Below, in pieces: positions 10,992 to 23,869 of a stretch of 64,000 nt of DNA. The position numbers and the translations under genes were made by a program. The stretch is taken from NCBI RefSeq assembly GCF_958979055.1, contig NC_084899.1, positions 4,685,001 through 4,749,000 of the forward strand, in the 5' to 3' direction. A model generated the notes under the pieces. That model made no database searches. It had not been told where the DNA came from and saw nothing but the letters and a program-made list of their open reading frames with translations. Source of the stretch: Alnus glutinosa (taxonomy: Eukaryota > Streptophyta > Magnoliopsida > Fagales > Betulaceae). Position 1 is the stretch's first letter; the number at the start of each line of letters is the position of its first letter.

Positions 10992-13900
10992 TCACGTACC
11001 AGGAAATGTGCTGCCAGTGCTAGAAAGGATTATGAAGGCACAAACAACAGAAAGTGAGAAAACTGACACCCAAGTGTTCTCCGTGTACATCTCCGTTGCA
11101 TCCGTAAAAGAAAACCGAGTGCGGTTTTCAGCCCAGTTACGGAGACGGTCTGCCTCCGCTGCATACAATGCCCTCCCCTGCAATGTATACTAAAATCAGC
11201 TTCTTCTTGGATCGCAATTAAGAGGCTGAAACTCAACCACTACAGATATGGCATCATCATCAAATAAATAATTCAATTACCAATATCAGACCAACGTGCA
11301 GTAAGCTCAAAAGGATATGATCCTGCTTAATACAAGAATATAATTGTAATCCAAGCAAAGAAGGGAGTGTGATGTATGTTTTGACTAAAGGAAGATTTGT
11401 GATGCTTACATGATTAAATAATTTCACCAAATGATTATGGAATATCTAAATATATATATATAAACTGACAATAAACAAAAATGTACATGCCTACTCAGTA
11501 TATCGCACCACATCATATTTAGAATTGCCATATCAGCATATCCCTGATCTATCCCATGTATCCCAACCTATCTCCATGCTAATATAGGTATAATCATTTA
11601 TGAGTATCTCAATGCCAGACAGTTGAATTTATTCGGTGGGAATGCACAAAAGAAGCAAAATATGATATCAGTAACTTAGAAATAGGATAGTAGCTAGACC
11701 CTGGGGTTTCATCGAATGTCATTAAACTTGTTGACTGGCCTGAACATGAATGACATCACCAGCTTAGGAGGCACAGCTAACTTACCACATCTAAGCAGCG
11801 AATATAGAAACAACGGAAAAAGAAAACAAATCTCACCTTCCTCTGCTCAAATTAGATTTAGAGGAATTAATGTAAGGATTCATTTATAAAGTCATCTAAT
11901 GCACTCACATTCAACCATGAATGGTACTAGGTATTTTTTTTACAGTTGGTAACTTGATAAGAGACTCCTCTGGCTGTCAGAACTCATAGTTGAGCACCAG
12001 CAGGGAGTGTCGAATGCTTTCACAAAATAATGAAGATTACCTGGTCATCAAACCAGCGACCTCGTCGAAGCCATGCAGTGACTAAAGCAAGTAAGATCCT
12101 AGGAGGGGTCAAGTAACTGATTGCCTTTCCTGTTCCCTTTACAACCCGCATCCTTGGAACTAAAGTTCGAGCAACTGTTTCGGGAAGCTCACAGATGATG
12201 TTAAACATTTTCTTGTTTTGGATACTCGAGCCACTGCAAACCATAGAGAAGGAAAAGCAATGGACAAGGTATACAAGGTAAGTGAAATAGCTATAGATAG
12301 AAAAGAGATGCAACCTTCATATCTAAATGAAAGAATATAGAATTTATAAGAAATAGAAATGTGGCATTGAGGCCCATTAAGATGATATTATGAGAGGAAC
12401 TCGAATGGCGCTGTAAGTGCATTGCAAAAAGCAGGAATGATTCCTATGTACCTGAGTAGCAGATCTGTAAGGACCATGCCCGGAGATGCTGTGTGCACCC
12501 CAACTTTGGACCGCTTGCACTCTTTCAACAGGGATGCTTGAAGCTGCCTCAGCCCACATTTGGTTGACCCATAGCTACAAGTCAAGCGATATAAATTAAT
12601 GAATATCATCATCAACCATGAGAACTTGGAATAGTAACAACTTCCATGGGTCATTGAATAATGATTAGCTAAAACCAGGTTAAAGTTTTCACCTCTGCTC
12701 ACTACGGAATAAACTTAGCTTCCATGGTAATATAAACTTACACAGCTGTTAGAGGGGTACTAGATCCCCCAGAGCCCGCACCATCCATGTTAAATATGTG
12801 TCCCCCACTAGCTTGGTTCTTCATCACTTGCATGGCTTCCCGAGTGCAAAGGAGAGAGCCAACCAGGTTTGTTGAGACAATCTAGCATAATTAGGAGAGG
12901 TAAGAGGCAAATCAATTCAAGCAATAAGGTAAAACCACTCATACTGAAATGTGTAAATTACCATGATATATTGGTAGGACAATTTTAGGCTAACTATACA
13001 ATAAAATGAATAAATATTCTTAGTTAAGTACTTTGAATCATAATATTTAGATGTGTGAGGATGTCATCCCTGTCTTCTTTAAGTCACACAGAGATGCATA
13101 GTGGAGGAGGAGGAGGGGGAGGGGAGGTGTTGGTGGTTGAAGATACTTCTCAACATTAGGTCATTGTATCAAAGTATGAAGCTTGTCTAAAAACAAGTAG
13201 TGATTCAAACAATGGAAATCATCCATATTTAGAATCAAATCCTATATCAAACAGGTGGTGATTCAATACAATAGCTCCTAGTATTTCCAAAGTTAGTTTT
13301 CTGAGAGGACTTCCTGTACTTAAAGTACACCTACATGCACATACAAGAGAAACTTCTCAAACACCAGATCTATCAAAACAAATCAATAACTATTTCATAT
13401 ATGAATACCTGTCTAATATCTTCATCAGAAAACTGCAGCAATGGTCTAAAACCTTTATTTGTGCCAGCATTGTTTATCTGCCAAAGAATGGAAATACAAA
13501 TGGAATATCTCAGTAATTGGGAGAATATTACAAACCATGACACATTAAATACAACAGGAACTAGAGGTTGAATAGGATAAATAGAGACAAGGATAAAATA
13601 TAGGCATTATTATCAAATCAACATCGCCAATCCACAAAAAGCATAAACCTCATCATAATAAGATATTGCTACCCAATTTATTTGAAACTCATCATAAATG
13701 AAAAACGAAAGTATTGTTTCATCTCACTTTTCATCTCATGCAAGTCTGAACAACATGATCATATGGGAGATGCCATCAAAAAGTGTCAAGCATTTTGAGT
13801 TTTGACAGAAAAAAGGTAACAATCTGACAGTTGACAGCCATGACCATCATGCCGTAAGAAGTTTCAATCTTTTGAAATTTGACCAAACAAGCATTTGCAA

Positions 13901-16900
13901 AAGCAACAGCAACATGCATAGTCCAAATAAAAAGGACCTGTTATATACCATCTTCAGTAACAACAGCAACTGGTGAGTGGTTAGCAACAAGCATCAATTG
14001 AAAAAGGTGAGTCACTCACCCAAATGTTGATAGAACCAAGTTCCTCAACAGCAAAGTTTGCCAACTTCTGTACATCATCAGGGTCACAAACATTACATGC
14101 AATGCCTACCACTTTTGCACGTTGCAGCTTTGTCTTGGACGAGCCACCCACAGTGGTTACACATTCCTTTAGGTTCTCTTCAAGCTCTTTGACAATCATA
14201 TCTACAGACTCAGGGCTGCCTTCACAAGATCCATTAATGGAAGCAGCGTTGTGAGTGACAACTGTGTTGAAATTATAGGCACATTATAGAACTAAACCAA
14301 TATCCTAATTCTGAATACCACCTGCGAGAAGCGACAACCACCCGATCTCCAGAAAGAAGAAATTCACGAGCAAGCGCTTTTCCCAGTCCCCTTGTACTGT
14401 ACCAGACAGTTAAAACATGCAATAACATAAAATTGATATTTTTTCCATTATCAATAACCCATGGGAGCACATCTATCCAAACTGTGATTATACCCAAGTA
14501 AATGATCCCAAGTCACAGGATCAGGTGAGCTAACAGATTGAATAAAGAAACATCCACACATGCATTTTTAAGCATCAACATCAGATCACATAAAGTAAAG
14601 CTTTCAATCTCTAACTACTCTATACGTGAAAAATTGGAAAACTTTCATGATAATTTGACATCGCTGAGCCCCCGCCCCCAACACATGTACAAAATTTGAA
14701 AGTACGTAAGGATGAGGCTTTGGCACTGGTCAGCATTGAGCATTGATCATAGGGTACTCCATTTAACAAAATGCATGAGAAATATGGTTTAAAACTACTT
14801 GTAGAAGTAAAACCGATCACATTTTCAAGTCCAAGGAGAGAGACAGAAAGTGAGGGAGAGATCACCTTCCAGTTATGACAACATTACGTGGACCAGCACG
14901 ATAATGTTCCTCTAAAACCATGTTAGCACCTATCATGGTTCCAATAATAATTCCTCCAAGCCAGCTATACCAAATCAAAGTGTCCATCTGACTGTCTCCA
15001 CCTTCAAAAAATCAAACACAATTGAATTCTTGAGTATATATGAAGAATTCACCGATGTTTTTACCTTATATCAATAAATGCAATCTCACAATCAGAGTGC
15101 ATATTCGCTAACCTGACATCTGAAATCCAATTGCAAGTATCACTCCAGTGCTCATCATGGTTATAATATATCTTCCCACTTGGATGGCAATCTAGTTGTG
15201 AGAAAGAAAATTAATGTTACAGCCGAAATATACTCACCAATCAGATTAAGCACATATAACTTAATCAGCAAACCTTATAGCTTAAAATCATCATTGACCA
15301 AAAATTAAATAAATAGAAGGCAACTAAACAAAGCTTGGTGAAATTCACCAATTCTAATTAGTAAAACAAAAACAAGATACAGATTCTTGAGCTTTTATTG
15401 TTCAAGGCTGCTTGGTAAAAGTTTTGAGAAGTGATTTGGATTTTGAAAAAGGTAAAAAATTGAAAATTGATTTGTTAAGGGCCGCATTTGAAAAAAAGTG
15501 TTATATGTAGAGTCCACAAATGAAAATTGGTTTGGTAAAATTTTGAGAAGTGTTTTTGAAAAACCAGAAAATTGAGAAATATTTTTACAAAATAAAATAA
15601 TAATAATTAAAAAAAAAAAAAAAAGATTCTTGCTCCACGGGTGGTATTGATCTGGCCGCCACAACACCACCCAAATTTTTTTTTTATTATACATGTAATC
15701 AGCATCCTTACATCTGAAAAAAAAAAATGTGCATGAAAAAAACCTTTCTAAAAGAAATATAATATTATTATTATTTTTAGAAATATTTTGTTTTTGTGAA
15801 GAGTTGTTGTTTGTTTTGAGAAGTGAGTGGTAGGAGTCAGGTCTGAAAATTCATTTGGTTAACTAATATTTGAAATGAGTTTTCAACGTTTGAAAAGGCA
15901 AAAAAAAAAAAAAGATTTTGAAACTTTTATCATACAAGCATAAGTGAGCGAAGAAAAATAAATATTAGGCTCCAATATGCGGAAAGTTTCATTTTGGGAG
16001 AACTTCACTTAAGGGTATCGAACTATTGCCATTTTTTTCACTTTAGGTACCTGAACTTCAAAACGTCTCAAACTAGGGTATCCATTTTTCAAAACGTCTC
16101 GATAACAAGTTTTCCGTTAGAATTGACCGTTAAATCTTGTCAAAATTTTTAAAATACCCCTATTTTTTTTAGAAAAAAAAATTGCCAGAATTTAAGTATC
16201 GAATAGAATGTAACGGAATTTGCAAAAGTACCCATGCCTAAATCTTAGAAAAATTTTATAATTTTTTTTAAAAAAAATATAAACGTAAGGGTATTTTGAA
16301 AATTTTGATAAGATTAAACAACAAATCCTAACGGAGTACCTGTTATTGAGACGTATATACCTTAACCGAAATTCTCCCTTTCATTTCCCTTCTCTAACAT
16401 TTGGATTGGATGGCAACAAAAGGAATGGAAACTCAATCTAACATATACACTCATAAATTTGCAGAATTACTCACTATCAGATCTCGAATTCAACTACAAA
16501 TTCCACTAAATAAATAAAGAATACTTAAACATAATGAAACAAATCGTTAAAAGCTCACCGAAGAGAATACCTCCTCCACCTTGGCCAGAGCGTTGCTATA
16601 CTCATCACCATGAGCCAAACTAAAACTACCCAAGATAGTAGTCTTCAAAGAGCTCCAAAACCCACTTCCCCTTTGAAGCTTAGCCTCAATTTCCTTCAAA
16701 TCCCCACACTTTCTCGCACTTTCCACCTCCTTCTCCTCCGCTCCCCCTCCCTCCCCAGTCCTAAACGACCTGCACTGTTTCAAACACAACCCATCACGCC
16801 CACGGCGTCGTCCCAACCCGGTCTGGCATAAACCCGGTCCGAGCACGACTGGCTGGCCAGTCCTTCCGTGGTCCTTGAAGCTCAAGTGTTCCAATCTTTG

Positions 16901-16933
16901 TGGGAAAATGTGAAGCCTCGTGACTGTGGCCAT
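10992..16933 (-). CDS. NYC1: Chlorophyll b reductase NYC1 (ten exons)
   Basis: NYC1 is a thylakoid short-chain dehydrogenase that reduces chlorophyll b to 7-hydroxymethyl chlorophyll a, the first step of chlorophyll b breakdown in leaf senescence. Exons in gene order: 16933-16559, 15191-15113, 15001-14866, 14396-14322, 14215-14020, 13477-13409, 12881-12742, 12574-12452, 12233-12041, 11177-10992. All junctions are GT-AG and the joined frame has 523 codons plus stop, close to the family length. The N-terminus looks like a transit peptide (MATVTRLHIFPQ). Residues 126-190 contain two membrane segments. The Rossmann motif TGSTRGLGKALA starts at 195, NNAGTNKG follows, and the catalytic Tyr and Lys lie in YGSTKCG (Tyr358, Lys362). 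A third membrane segment (VSVFSLSVVCAFIIL) precedes the end FPGT. The C-terminal 125 residues are nearly as I recall from Arabidopsis NYC1, which separates it from the shorter paralogue NOL. The ATG at 16933 was chosen because upstream codons run into a poly-T tract. Intron 1 carries transposon copies. Confidence 0.95.
15400..15905. repeat. Repeat copies with GTTTTGAGAAGTG words in NYC1 intron 1
   Basis: The word GTTTTGAGAAGTG or TTTTGAGAAGTG occurs near 15421, 15539 and 15816, each followed by related AT-rich sequence and GAAAATTGATTTG/GAAAATTCATTTGG words. These look like fragments of one dispersed plant MITE family inserted into intron 1. Confidence 0.5.
15996..16378. mobile_element. Mutator-like MITE in NYC1 intron 1
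   Basis: The left end GGGAGAACTTCACTTAAGGG and the reversed right end GGGAGAATTTCGGTTAAGG form a terminal inverted repeat. TTTCATTT flanks both sides (15987-15994 and 16379-16386), giving an 8-bp target duplication that may be 9 bp with one mismatch. A related copy lies at about 49842-50216. Confidence 0.8.
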
Positions 16934-17478
16934 GGCTGCTATGGACTGAGGATAGCCCAGAGGCCAGAGTTGATGTAAAAATTTAAGCGTTCCAAAATAT
17001 CTGGGGGTGTTTCCCGTTTTGTACTTTTTTTTTTTAAAAAAAAAAAATGGTTTTGTAAAATAAAAAATGAATAAAATATAGGGAGAGAAAGAATTCGGAA
17101 GAGATCTAGGAAGGTGGACTGTGACGACCACACGTTCAAGCAACCTCATCTCCAAGTGTAAATGTTACACGTGGCCTTATTGGTTCGCTTCAGCGGGTCA
17201 GTTGGGAAGGTGATGCTTGTACGTACAATTAGCTCCCTAATCAGTTTCTCTCTTTTTGGAAACAAGCTTCCTGATTAGTTGAGTGAACTAATTGGTAACT
17301 ACTTAAAGTACTAGCTCCCAGGATCTCAAAGAAACGAAAAATAAAAACACTCTTCCTAAATTGCAATGCTATGAAATATTTTTATTAATTTTAAAAATTG
17401 ATGTGATTTTTTAAAATTATTATTAAAATAAAATTATAAATTTAATAATTATTTTAAAAATCACGTCAGTTTGAGAAG

Positions 17479-17480
<2 letters not shown>

Positions 17481-17521
<41 letters not shown>
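17481..17521. repeat. Poly-T tract of about 41 bases
   Basis: An uninterrupted T run lies about 550 bases upstream of the NYC1 start codon and beside a three-copy MITE array. Confidence 0.9.
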
Positions 17522-17527
<6 letters not shown>

Positions 17528-17589
17528 ACTTCTACCCACCAAGAGTTGTTTAAATAAAAATAAAAAAAATGGAGGGGGGGACATTATGA

Positions 17590-18150
17590 CGAGAAGTCTC
17601 TCGTGCGTTTCTCAAAAAATAATATGACTTTTAAAATTTTCATTGAGCTTGTGATTGATTACTATTAAATTATGATCAAGTCGTGATTTTAAAAGCCACA
17701 TCATTATTGGAGTGACACAATAATGACAAAAAAGTAACTTCTATAATTACTGAAATTATGAGTAATTCTATAAGTCTCTAATGTGTCCCTAAAAAAATGA
17801 CTTGGAGTTTAAAATCACAACTTGATCAAAATTCAATAATGATTAATCACAAATCCAATAGTAATTTTAAAAGTCACATCATTATTGGAGGGACACAAGA
17901 GAAAGACTTTTAGCATTACTCGACTTTCATTGCTTTGCATTTGTCTTTTGTTTGGTTGCTATGATGAGTAATTCTAAAAGTCTCTCATGTGTCACTCTTG
18001 TATCCTTAAAAAAATGAGATGACTTTTAAAATCACTATTTGATTAAAATTCAATAACAATCAATAACAAGTCCAATAGTAATTTTAAAAGCCACCTAATT
18101 TTTTTAGGAATACAAAAGTAACACTGACACAAGAAGAATTTCTAGCATAG
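17590..18150. mobile_element. Three GAGTAATT-family MITE copies in tandem
   Basis: Three related copies lie end to end in the same orientation, at about 17590-17750, 17760-17921 and 17965-18150. Each has a GAGTAATTCTA-type start, a central AATTTTAAAAGCCACATCAT or close variant, and a reversed end such as AGACTTTTAGCATTACTC. They fill part of the divergent intergenic region between NYC1 and the ankyrin/AAA+ gene. Single copies of the family are at 10341, 32071 and 46539. Confidence 0.8.
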
Positions 18151-18486
18151 TAGTGAATAAATTTTGAAAAATAAGCCCCAAAGGCCGAACTTCAAGGCCT
18201 ATAACAGGCTGGACTGAAGGATCCAAAAAGACTCGAGACGGGCAAACTGGGCTCACTAACATGATGGGCCCAAACTTGCAAAATAAAAGCCCACCCTAGT
18301 CTAATCTACCAGTACTGGATTTGCACTACATCGGCAGTAGCTAGCCAGTGTGACATGTGTCGATTTCGTCCACTTTTATTGGTGCGTTTGTTGTCAATTT
18401 CCGATGACAACGTCGGTTTAGTTGTAATCTTGGGATTACATGCAAAGCTGTTGAGGCAATTTATAATAAATCTCAATAAAGACTTA

Positions 18487-18517
<31 letters not shown>

Positions 18518-19285
18518 TGAGGTCGTTCACTGTAACTGAGTTATTTTTTTTAGGTTTAATTTCGACAGCCAGGCACCCTTCTGTACATGGATTTAGTGAA
18601 AACCAACCATTGTTACATATCTTGCTCGGGTATAAAGTACATGGATATAGTGAACAGCATTGTTACATAATTTGACAGCATATATTGTTGAATAAAACAA
18701 CCAAACAATACATAAAATAGATAAATATATGTCAAACAATAATGTGTCCCCTTGTCGACTGCATCTTGATATAAGCGTATTAGAGAGCTGCATCATGAAT
18801 CGCATGGCATGATGCAATATGAGTATTATTTAGGAGTTTACTAAAAATTCTTTTACAAACTGACATGTTAATTAATAATTCATAAAATGATTAAGAAAAA
18901 ATTATTAGTTATTAGCTGACTTATTAATTATATATTCTTAAGAATAAATTTATTCTTCACATTAATTTTATCACACTTTCTCACTAGTGAGTTGAATAGC
19001 CATTTGAAAAAACAAAACTTTCTACTTTTCATTGTTCATGTCACGCCAACGATGTGAAGTGAGTGTGATAAAATAAGTGTGAAGGGTAGCCATATGACCC
19101 ATATCACATTTATTGATATGACGTGTTTTAAGTGACTTATGCTTTTGATCTGTTAAGTGGTTGATATGGAAAGCGTTTTAAAATACATCATATCAGTCGG
19201 TATGATATAAGTATGATAAATGAGTACGAAGAGCTATAATAATTTTATAGCATCTAGTATGGGTGTGATAGGGATATGATTGGCT
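18151..19285. other. Divergent intergenic region, no gene seen
   Basis: AT-rich DNA between NYC1 and the ankyrin/AAA+ gene. A short tandem duplication with a 66-bp period is present: GTACATGGATTTAGTGAA near 18582 and GTACATGGATATAGTGAA near 18648. Each copy is followed by CATTGTTACATA. Confidence 0.5.
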
Positions 19286-19429
19286 CACAACCCCTTTACA
19301 CAACTCCCTCACAACCCCACTCACAATGGTGTGGGGCCCACATACATGAGCCTCACACCATTATGAGTGGAGGTTGTGAGGGAGTTGTGATGGAGTTGTA
19401 GTTTTATCATTTTTCATGGAGGGATTGGG
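19286..19429. mobile_element. Hairpin element flanked by TATGATTGGCT
   Basis: This 144-bp block holds two arms of about 35 bases (19298-19335 and 19352-19390) that pair as a near-perfect hairpin, with arm sequence ACAACTCCCTCACAACC followed by ACTCA(C/T)AATGGTGTG. The 11-bp direct repeat TATGATTGGCT lies on each side (19275-19285 and 19430-19440), as expected of a target duplication. It sits about 400 bases upstream of the ankyrin/AAA+ start codon. Confidence 0.75.
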
Positions 19430-19832
19430 TATGATTGGCTTGGTTGCAACTGCAGTGGCAAATGAGGATTAGCATAAAAAAATCCAATCTCAAAACAAGC
19501 AGATTGTTTTAAACGTTACTTAATTGGTAGTTAATTGTCGAAGGCAGCTGGCACCTGCCAGAGTCCCGCAGAAAGCAGGGGGTGTTCGAATCATTGTGAA
19601 GAAAGTGAGCAGAATTTTTAGACAAGTCTCGGTGGTGGTCAGATTAGGACGCGGGAGAGTCGGACCGCGGGGTGAGCTTCTGCTTCATCTCCGCGCTAAC
19701 CGCCAAAGGCTCCGACACAATAAAAGGAAAAAATAAAAATAAAAGAGAGCACACTGCCTCTCAAAGCTCTCTCTTTCCGTTTCTCTTCGCTTCTTCTTGT
19801 ATTGGAGAGGCGTTGGGAGGCAATTTGTAGGG

Positions 19833-22800
19833 ATGCAGAGGACACAGGATCAGCGGTTGAGATCTGCCAAGCCAACCACCATTCATGGCTACGCCCAGTT
19901 CGGGGACCTTCTTGGGTTTCAGAGGCTACTCCGAGGGAACCCGTCGCTTCTCAACGAAAGAAACCCCGTCGTAAGATCTCATTCTCTATTTATATAATTG
20001 TTTTTCTTTTATAATTTTTTCAAGAATTCAATTCTTTTGTGGGCGTTCATTTTGATGGGTGTTGTTTGAAGGACTTTGTTTAATGGGTTTTGTGTTATGT
20101 ACATCTTTAAGTTTGTTTGTGAATTGGGTTGTGAAATTGATCGAATTTGGACCCATTTGAGTCATATGCTTGACCAACCTATACTATGATCTGGGTGACT
20201 GAATTTTGGTGGGTAGGGAATGTTGATTAGTTTCTTAAGGAAATCGAGACTGTCATTGCCTAACGCCAGGGAAAAAAAAAAAAAAGAGGAAAAAAAAGCA
20301 TTGTTCTTTTTTATTTATTTATTTGGCAGGGTCTATGTAGATATAGTGTAGTTGAATTTGGAGACGAAAGAAGCACTAAATTGATGTTTTAACGAGATCA
20401 AGGACAGAGATGGAAATGGATCTCAATTGACAATTGTACACAATTCGGCTGGGGATGAATTTCCTATCGGTGTGCATTGAGCCTTTACATTCTGTTATCT
20501 AATCAATGTTATTCTTTTCAATCAAGTTTATATAATGTTTTATGTGATGGTGGCATAGATTTGGTTTAATTAGACTAGAGAAGCTGTCAATGCTGAATAA
20601 GGGGTGTAGAGATATGAAGTATGAGCACGCTTTAGAATAGGTAGGATGAACACCGAACAAATGATTAGTAATTTCAGCAAATGTTGGAGTGGAAAGAACG
20701 GATAATGGGGAGTGATGGTGTTGGTAAAAAGATAAAAAAAAATGAGCTAGGATTTACTTTGCTTTTAGGTTTTTCTTTCACTTTTATGTATTTTTGCTTC
20801 TATTTTTTGGAGTTCAATACATCATGTATATTATCTTCGTTTCTGAATTCCTGAATCTGCTTGTATACGAAGTTTTTTGTCTTTAATTCAATGCCTCATT
20901 TTCTTTGCTTTATTACAGATGGCACAGACGCCTCTTCATGTTTCTGCTGGTTACAACAGTGCTGAGATAGTTAAATTTCTTCTTGATTGGCAAGGGCCAG
21001 ATAAGGTTGAGTTGGAAGCCAAGAACATGGTAGGTAAAATTAATGTGGTTTTTTTTCTTATTCCATTGGCAAAAATGTTGATAATCTAGATTGTTTTGAC
21101 ACTTGGGATTTATATAAGCTTTTGGTCATGACTTATTGGTCTTTTTATTGTTCTTGACGTTAACTTGTTGTGCTTTGCAGTATGGAGAAACTCCATTGCA
21201 CATGGCAGCAAAGAATGGGTGCAGTGATGCTGCAAGATTGCTTCTTGCTCATGGTGCTTTTGTTGAAGCAAATGCAAATGTGCTTTTCTCTTGTCAATAT
21301 ATGATCCACTTTAAAGAATAATTAGAATGGGATTTGGATGTGTTCTGATTGTAAAATCTTTTCTTTTCCTGTCTTACTAATGCAGAATGGAATGACGCCA
21401 TTACATCTTGCTGTTTGGTACTCACTTCGAGCTGAAGACTGCTCAACTGTCAAGACATTGCTCGAGTACAATGCTGATTGCAGTGCTAAGGATAATGTAA
21501 TGTACCGTGGACTGCAATTGCTTTCTGTAATTTCAGCTTAGTGAAAAAATGGAAATAATCATAGTTGGCGTAAACTTTGAACTGCAGGAGGGCATGACTC
21601 CTCTAAATCATCTTTCACAAGGCCCAGGAAGTGAAAAGTTGCGGGAACTATTGCACTGGCATCTTGAAGAGCAGCGAAAGAGAAGAGCAATTGAAGCGTG
21701 CAGCGAAACTAAAGCCAAGATGAATGAACTTGAAAATGAAATATCAAAAGTAGTAGGTTTGCATGAGCTGAAGACACAACTACGAAAGTGGGCAAAGGGA
21801 ATGCTTTTGGATGAGAGGCGTAGGGCTCTTGGGCTGAAAGTTGGCACCAGAAGACCCCCACATATGGCGTTCCTTGGCAATCCCGGAACAGGTAGTATCT
21901 GGCAAGATTGTCTCTGGCTCGTGATGAATATTTCTTTATTTTCTGTCAACACTGCTAAATTCTTGTTTATTTTGCCATGCTACTTGCTTACTGTATTTGG
22001 AAGACAATCTTATTACAAATCGTTAACATTGTAAAAACCATGTTCTCTAGGCATCTTGTTTTAATTGTGTAAATTAACTATATGTCTATATAATCCATTT
22101 CTGATGCAGAAACAAAGTGAACTTCTTGAGTTGATTTGTTAAAAGCCTTATCCAAACTCTTCAGAGTCAAATAAGTTACCCACCCAATTCTTAATTTGTT
22201 TACATATCAAATGTGTGTAGTTAATATTATTATTTTTTTCCTGTAACCACGATAAATTTATTTATTTATATATGTCTTCCAAGAGATTTAACTGCTGCTT
22301 TGATGTGTAAAAGAAAGTTATAAATACACATATAATTGATTGATTGTCTTTCTACTATTTCTGAAGATGTCAGTTTGCTGTATCTTGTTTGATCAACTAG
22401 CAAAGCAAGATGATTAATATTATATTCCACAGGTAAGACTATGGTAGCTCGAATCCTTGGAAGATTACTCCATATGGTGGGAATTTTACCGACTGACAAG
22501 GTAACAGAAGTACAGCGGACTGATTTGGTTGGAGAGTTTGTTGGTCATACTGGGCCGAAAACTAGGAGGAAGGTACGCCACTGGGCTTTCTCAATTTATA
22601 TTCTTAGGTTCTCTCTCTCTCTCTCTCCCTCTCTCTTCCCAGCAAAGACAAGTTTGAATATGTTACTGTCACAAACTAATAATAGAACACTGTGCACAGA
22701 TTAAAGATGCAGAAGGAGGAATTCTTTTTGTGGATGAAGCATATCGACTGATACCTATGCAGAAGGCTGACGATAAGGACTATGGATTGGAGGCCTTAGA

Positions 22801-23236
22801 AGAGATTATGTCCGTCATGGACAGTGGAAAAGTTGTGGTCATATTTGCTGGGTACAGTGAACCAATGAAGCGTGTGATTGCTTCTAACGAAGGCTTCTGC
22901 AGACGGGTGACCAAGTTTTTCTATTTTAATGACTTCAGTTCAGAAGAACTAGCCAAGATTCTCCATATCAAGATGAATAATCAAGTAGAGGATAGCTTGT
23001 TGTATGGATTTAAGTTACACCCTTCTTGCACTGAAGAAGCTGTGGCAGCAATGATACAGAGAGAAACAACAGAAAAGCTGCGTAAGGAGATGAATGGTGG
23101 TTTAGTGGATCCAATGCTAGTTAATGCTAGAGAGTATTTGGACCTTAGGCTCAGTTTTGACTGTATAGACACAGATGAACTTCGTACTATTACCCTTGAG
23201 GATTTAGAAGCAGGTCTACGGCTGTTTTCACAATGA
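19833..23236 (+). CDS. Ankyrin-repeat and CbbX-type AAA+ ATPase protein (seven exons)
   Basis: This encodes a plant fusion of ankyrin repeats with an AAA+ ATPase of the CbbX/CfxQ/SpoVK type, closely like the Arabidopsis protein of about 480 residues that I recall as At3g24530. Its substrate is not established to my knowledge; bacterial and algal CbbX remodels inhibited Rubisco, but that role should not be assumed here. Exons: 19833-19970, 20919-21029, 21181-21279, 21386-21496, 21588-21891, 22433-22572 and 22700-23236. All are GT-AG, the frame is continuous, and the product is 479 residues. Residues 13-170 carry about four ankyrin repeats (for example TPLHVSAGYNSAEIVKFLL, TPLHMAAKNG, TPLHLAVWY, TPLNHLSQ). 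A linker rich in charged residues follows. The Walker A motif is GNPGTGKT at 250-257 and Walker B is GGILFVDEA with Asp313 and Glu314; VVIFAGYSE is the sensor-1 strand. No transit peptide is evident. A candidate poly(A) signal AATAAA lies at 23575. Confidence 0.93.
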
Positions 23237-23869
23237 GATAGGTATTGGGTAACCTTAGTCCTTAGACAAGAAAAACTCAGCATCATGTTCTTGGCATCTT
23301 GACATGATTTCTTCAAATTAAATCAGAAAGATTTATATCATATGCCTTTCACCGTCTCTGCAACTCTTAAGGATGAGTTGCATTTACTGCCAAAGATTCA
23401 GAAGCAGGAGGCATCAGTAGTATCACCATCTGGCAGGCCTATTTCCAATGAATTTTTTTATACCTTTGGTCTTTGTAATTGAGAATTTCACAGTTTATGT
23501 CAATGGCGCTTGGGATCTTTTCTGGGTGGGGTTCTATTAAATTCATTGTTTTGATTTATTGACATGTGGTCAGCAATAAACTTCTTTTACAGTATGAGAT
23601 TTTTGTTGTCATTCGATGGATAGTTAATTCTTCAAACTTTGAAATTTTGAATACACATTGTTTTGTCAATCATTCAGCTGAATAATAAGATATTGCGCGC
23701 TGTTCATTCGTTTGTCTTCCACTTCCTCATGCTTAACTAATTTTTCTTCTCATGGCTGGTTTTAGTTTTCTCGACTGCACTCGAATTCAATGGGTATGAA
23801 CGGTCTGGCGTTATTGCTATTGACTTATTTCATGTTCAAAGAAAATATGCTTAAAACCAAATCAGATGG
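23237..23869. other. 3' flank of the AAA+ gene, no gene seen
   Basis: Probable 3' untranslated sequence up to the AATAAA near 23575, then AT-rich DNA without a supportable coding region. Confidence 0.5.

Noticed and set aside
19524-19736. Plus-strand Arg-rich open frame upstream of the ankyrin/AAA+ gene
   Set aside because: It lies in the GC-rich promoter/leader region and does not continue the gene's frame with a splice site.
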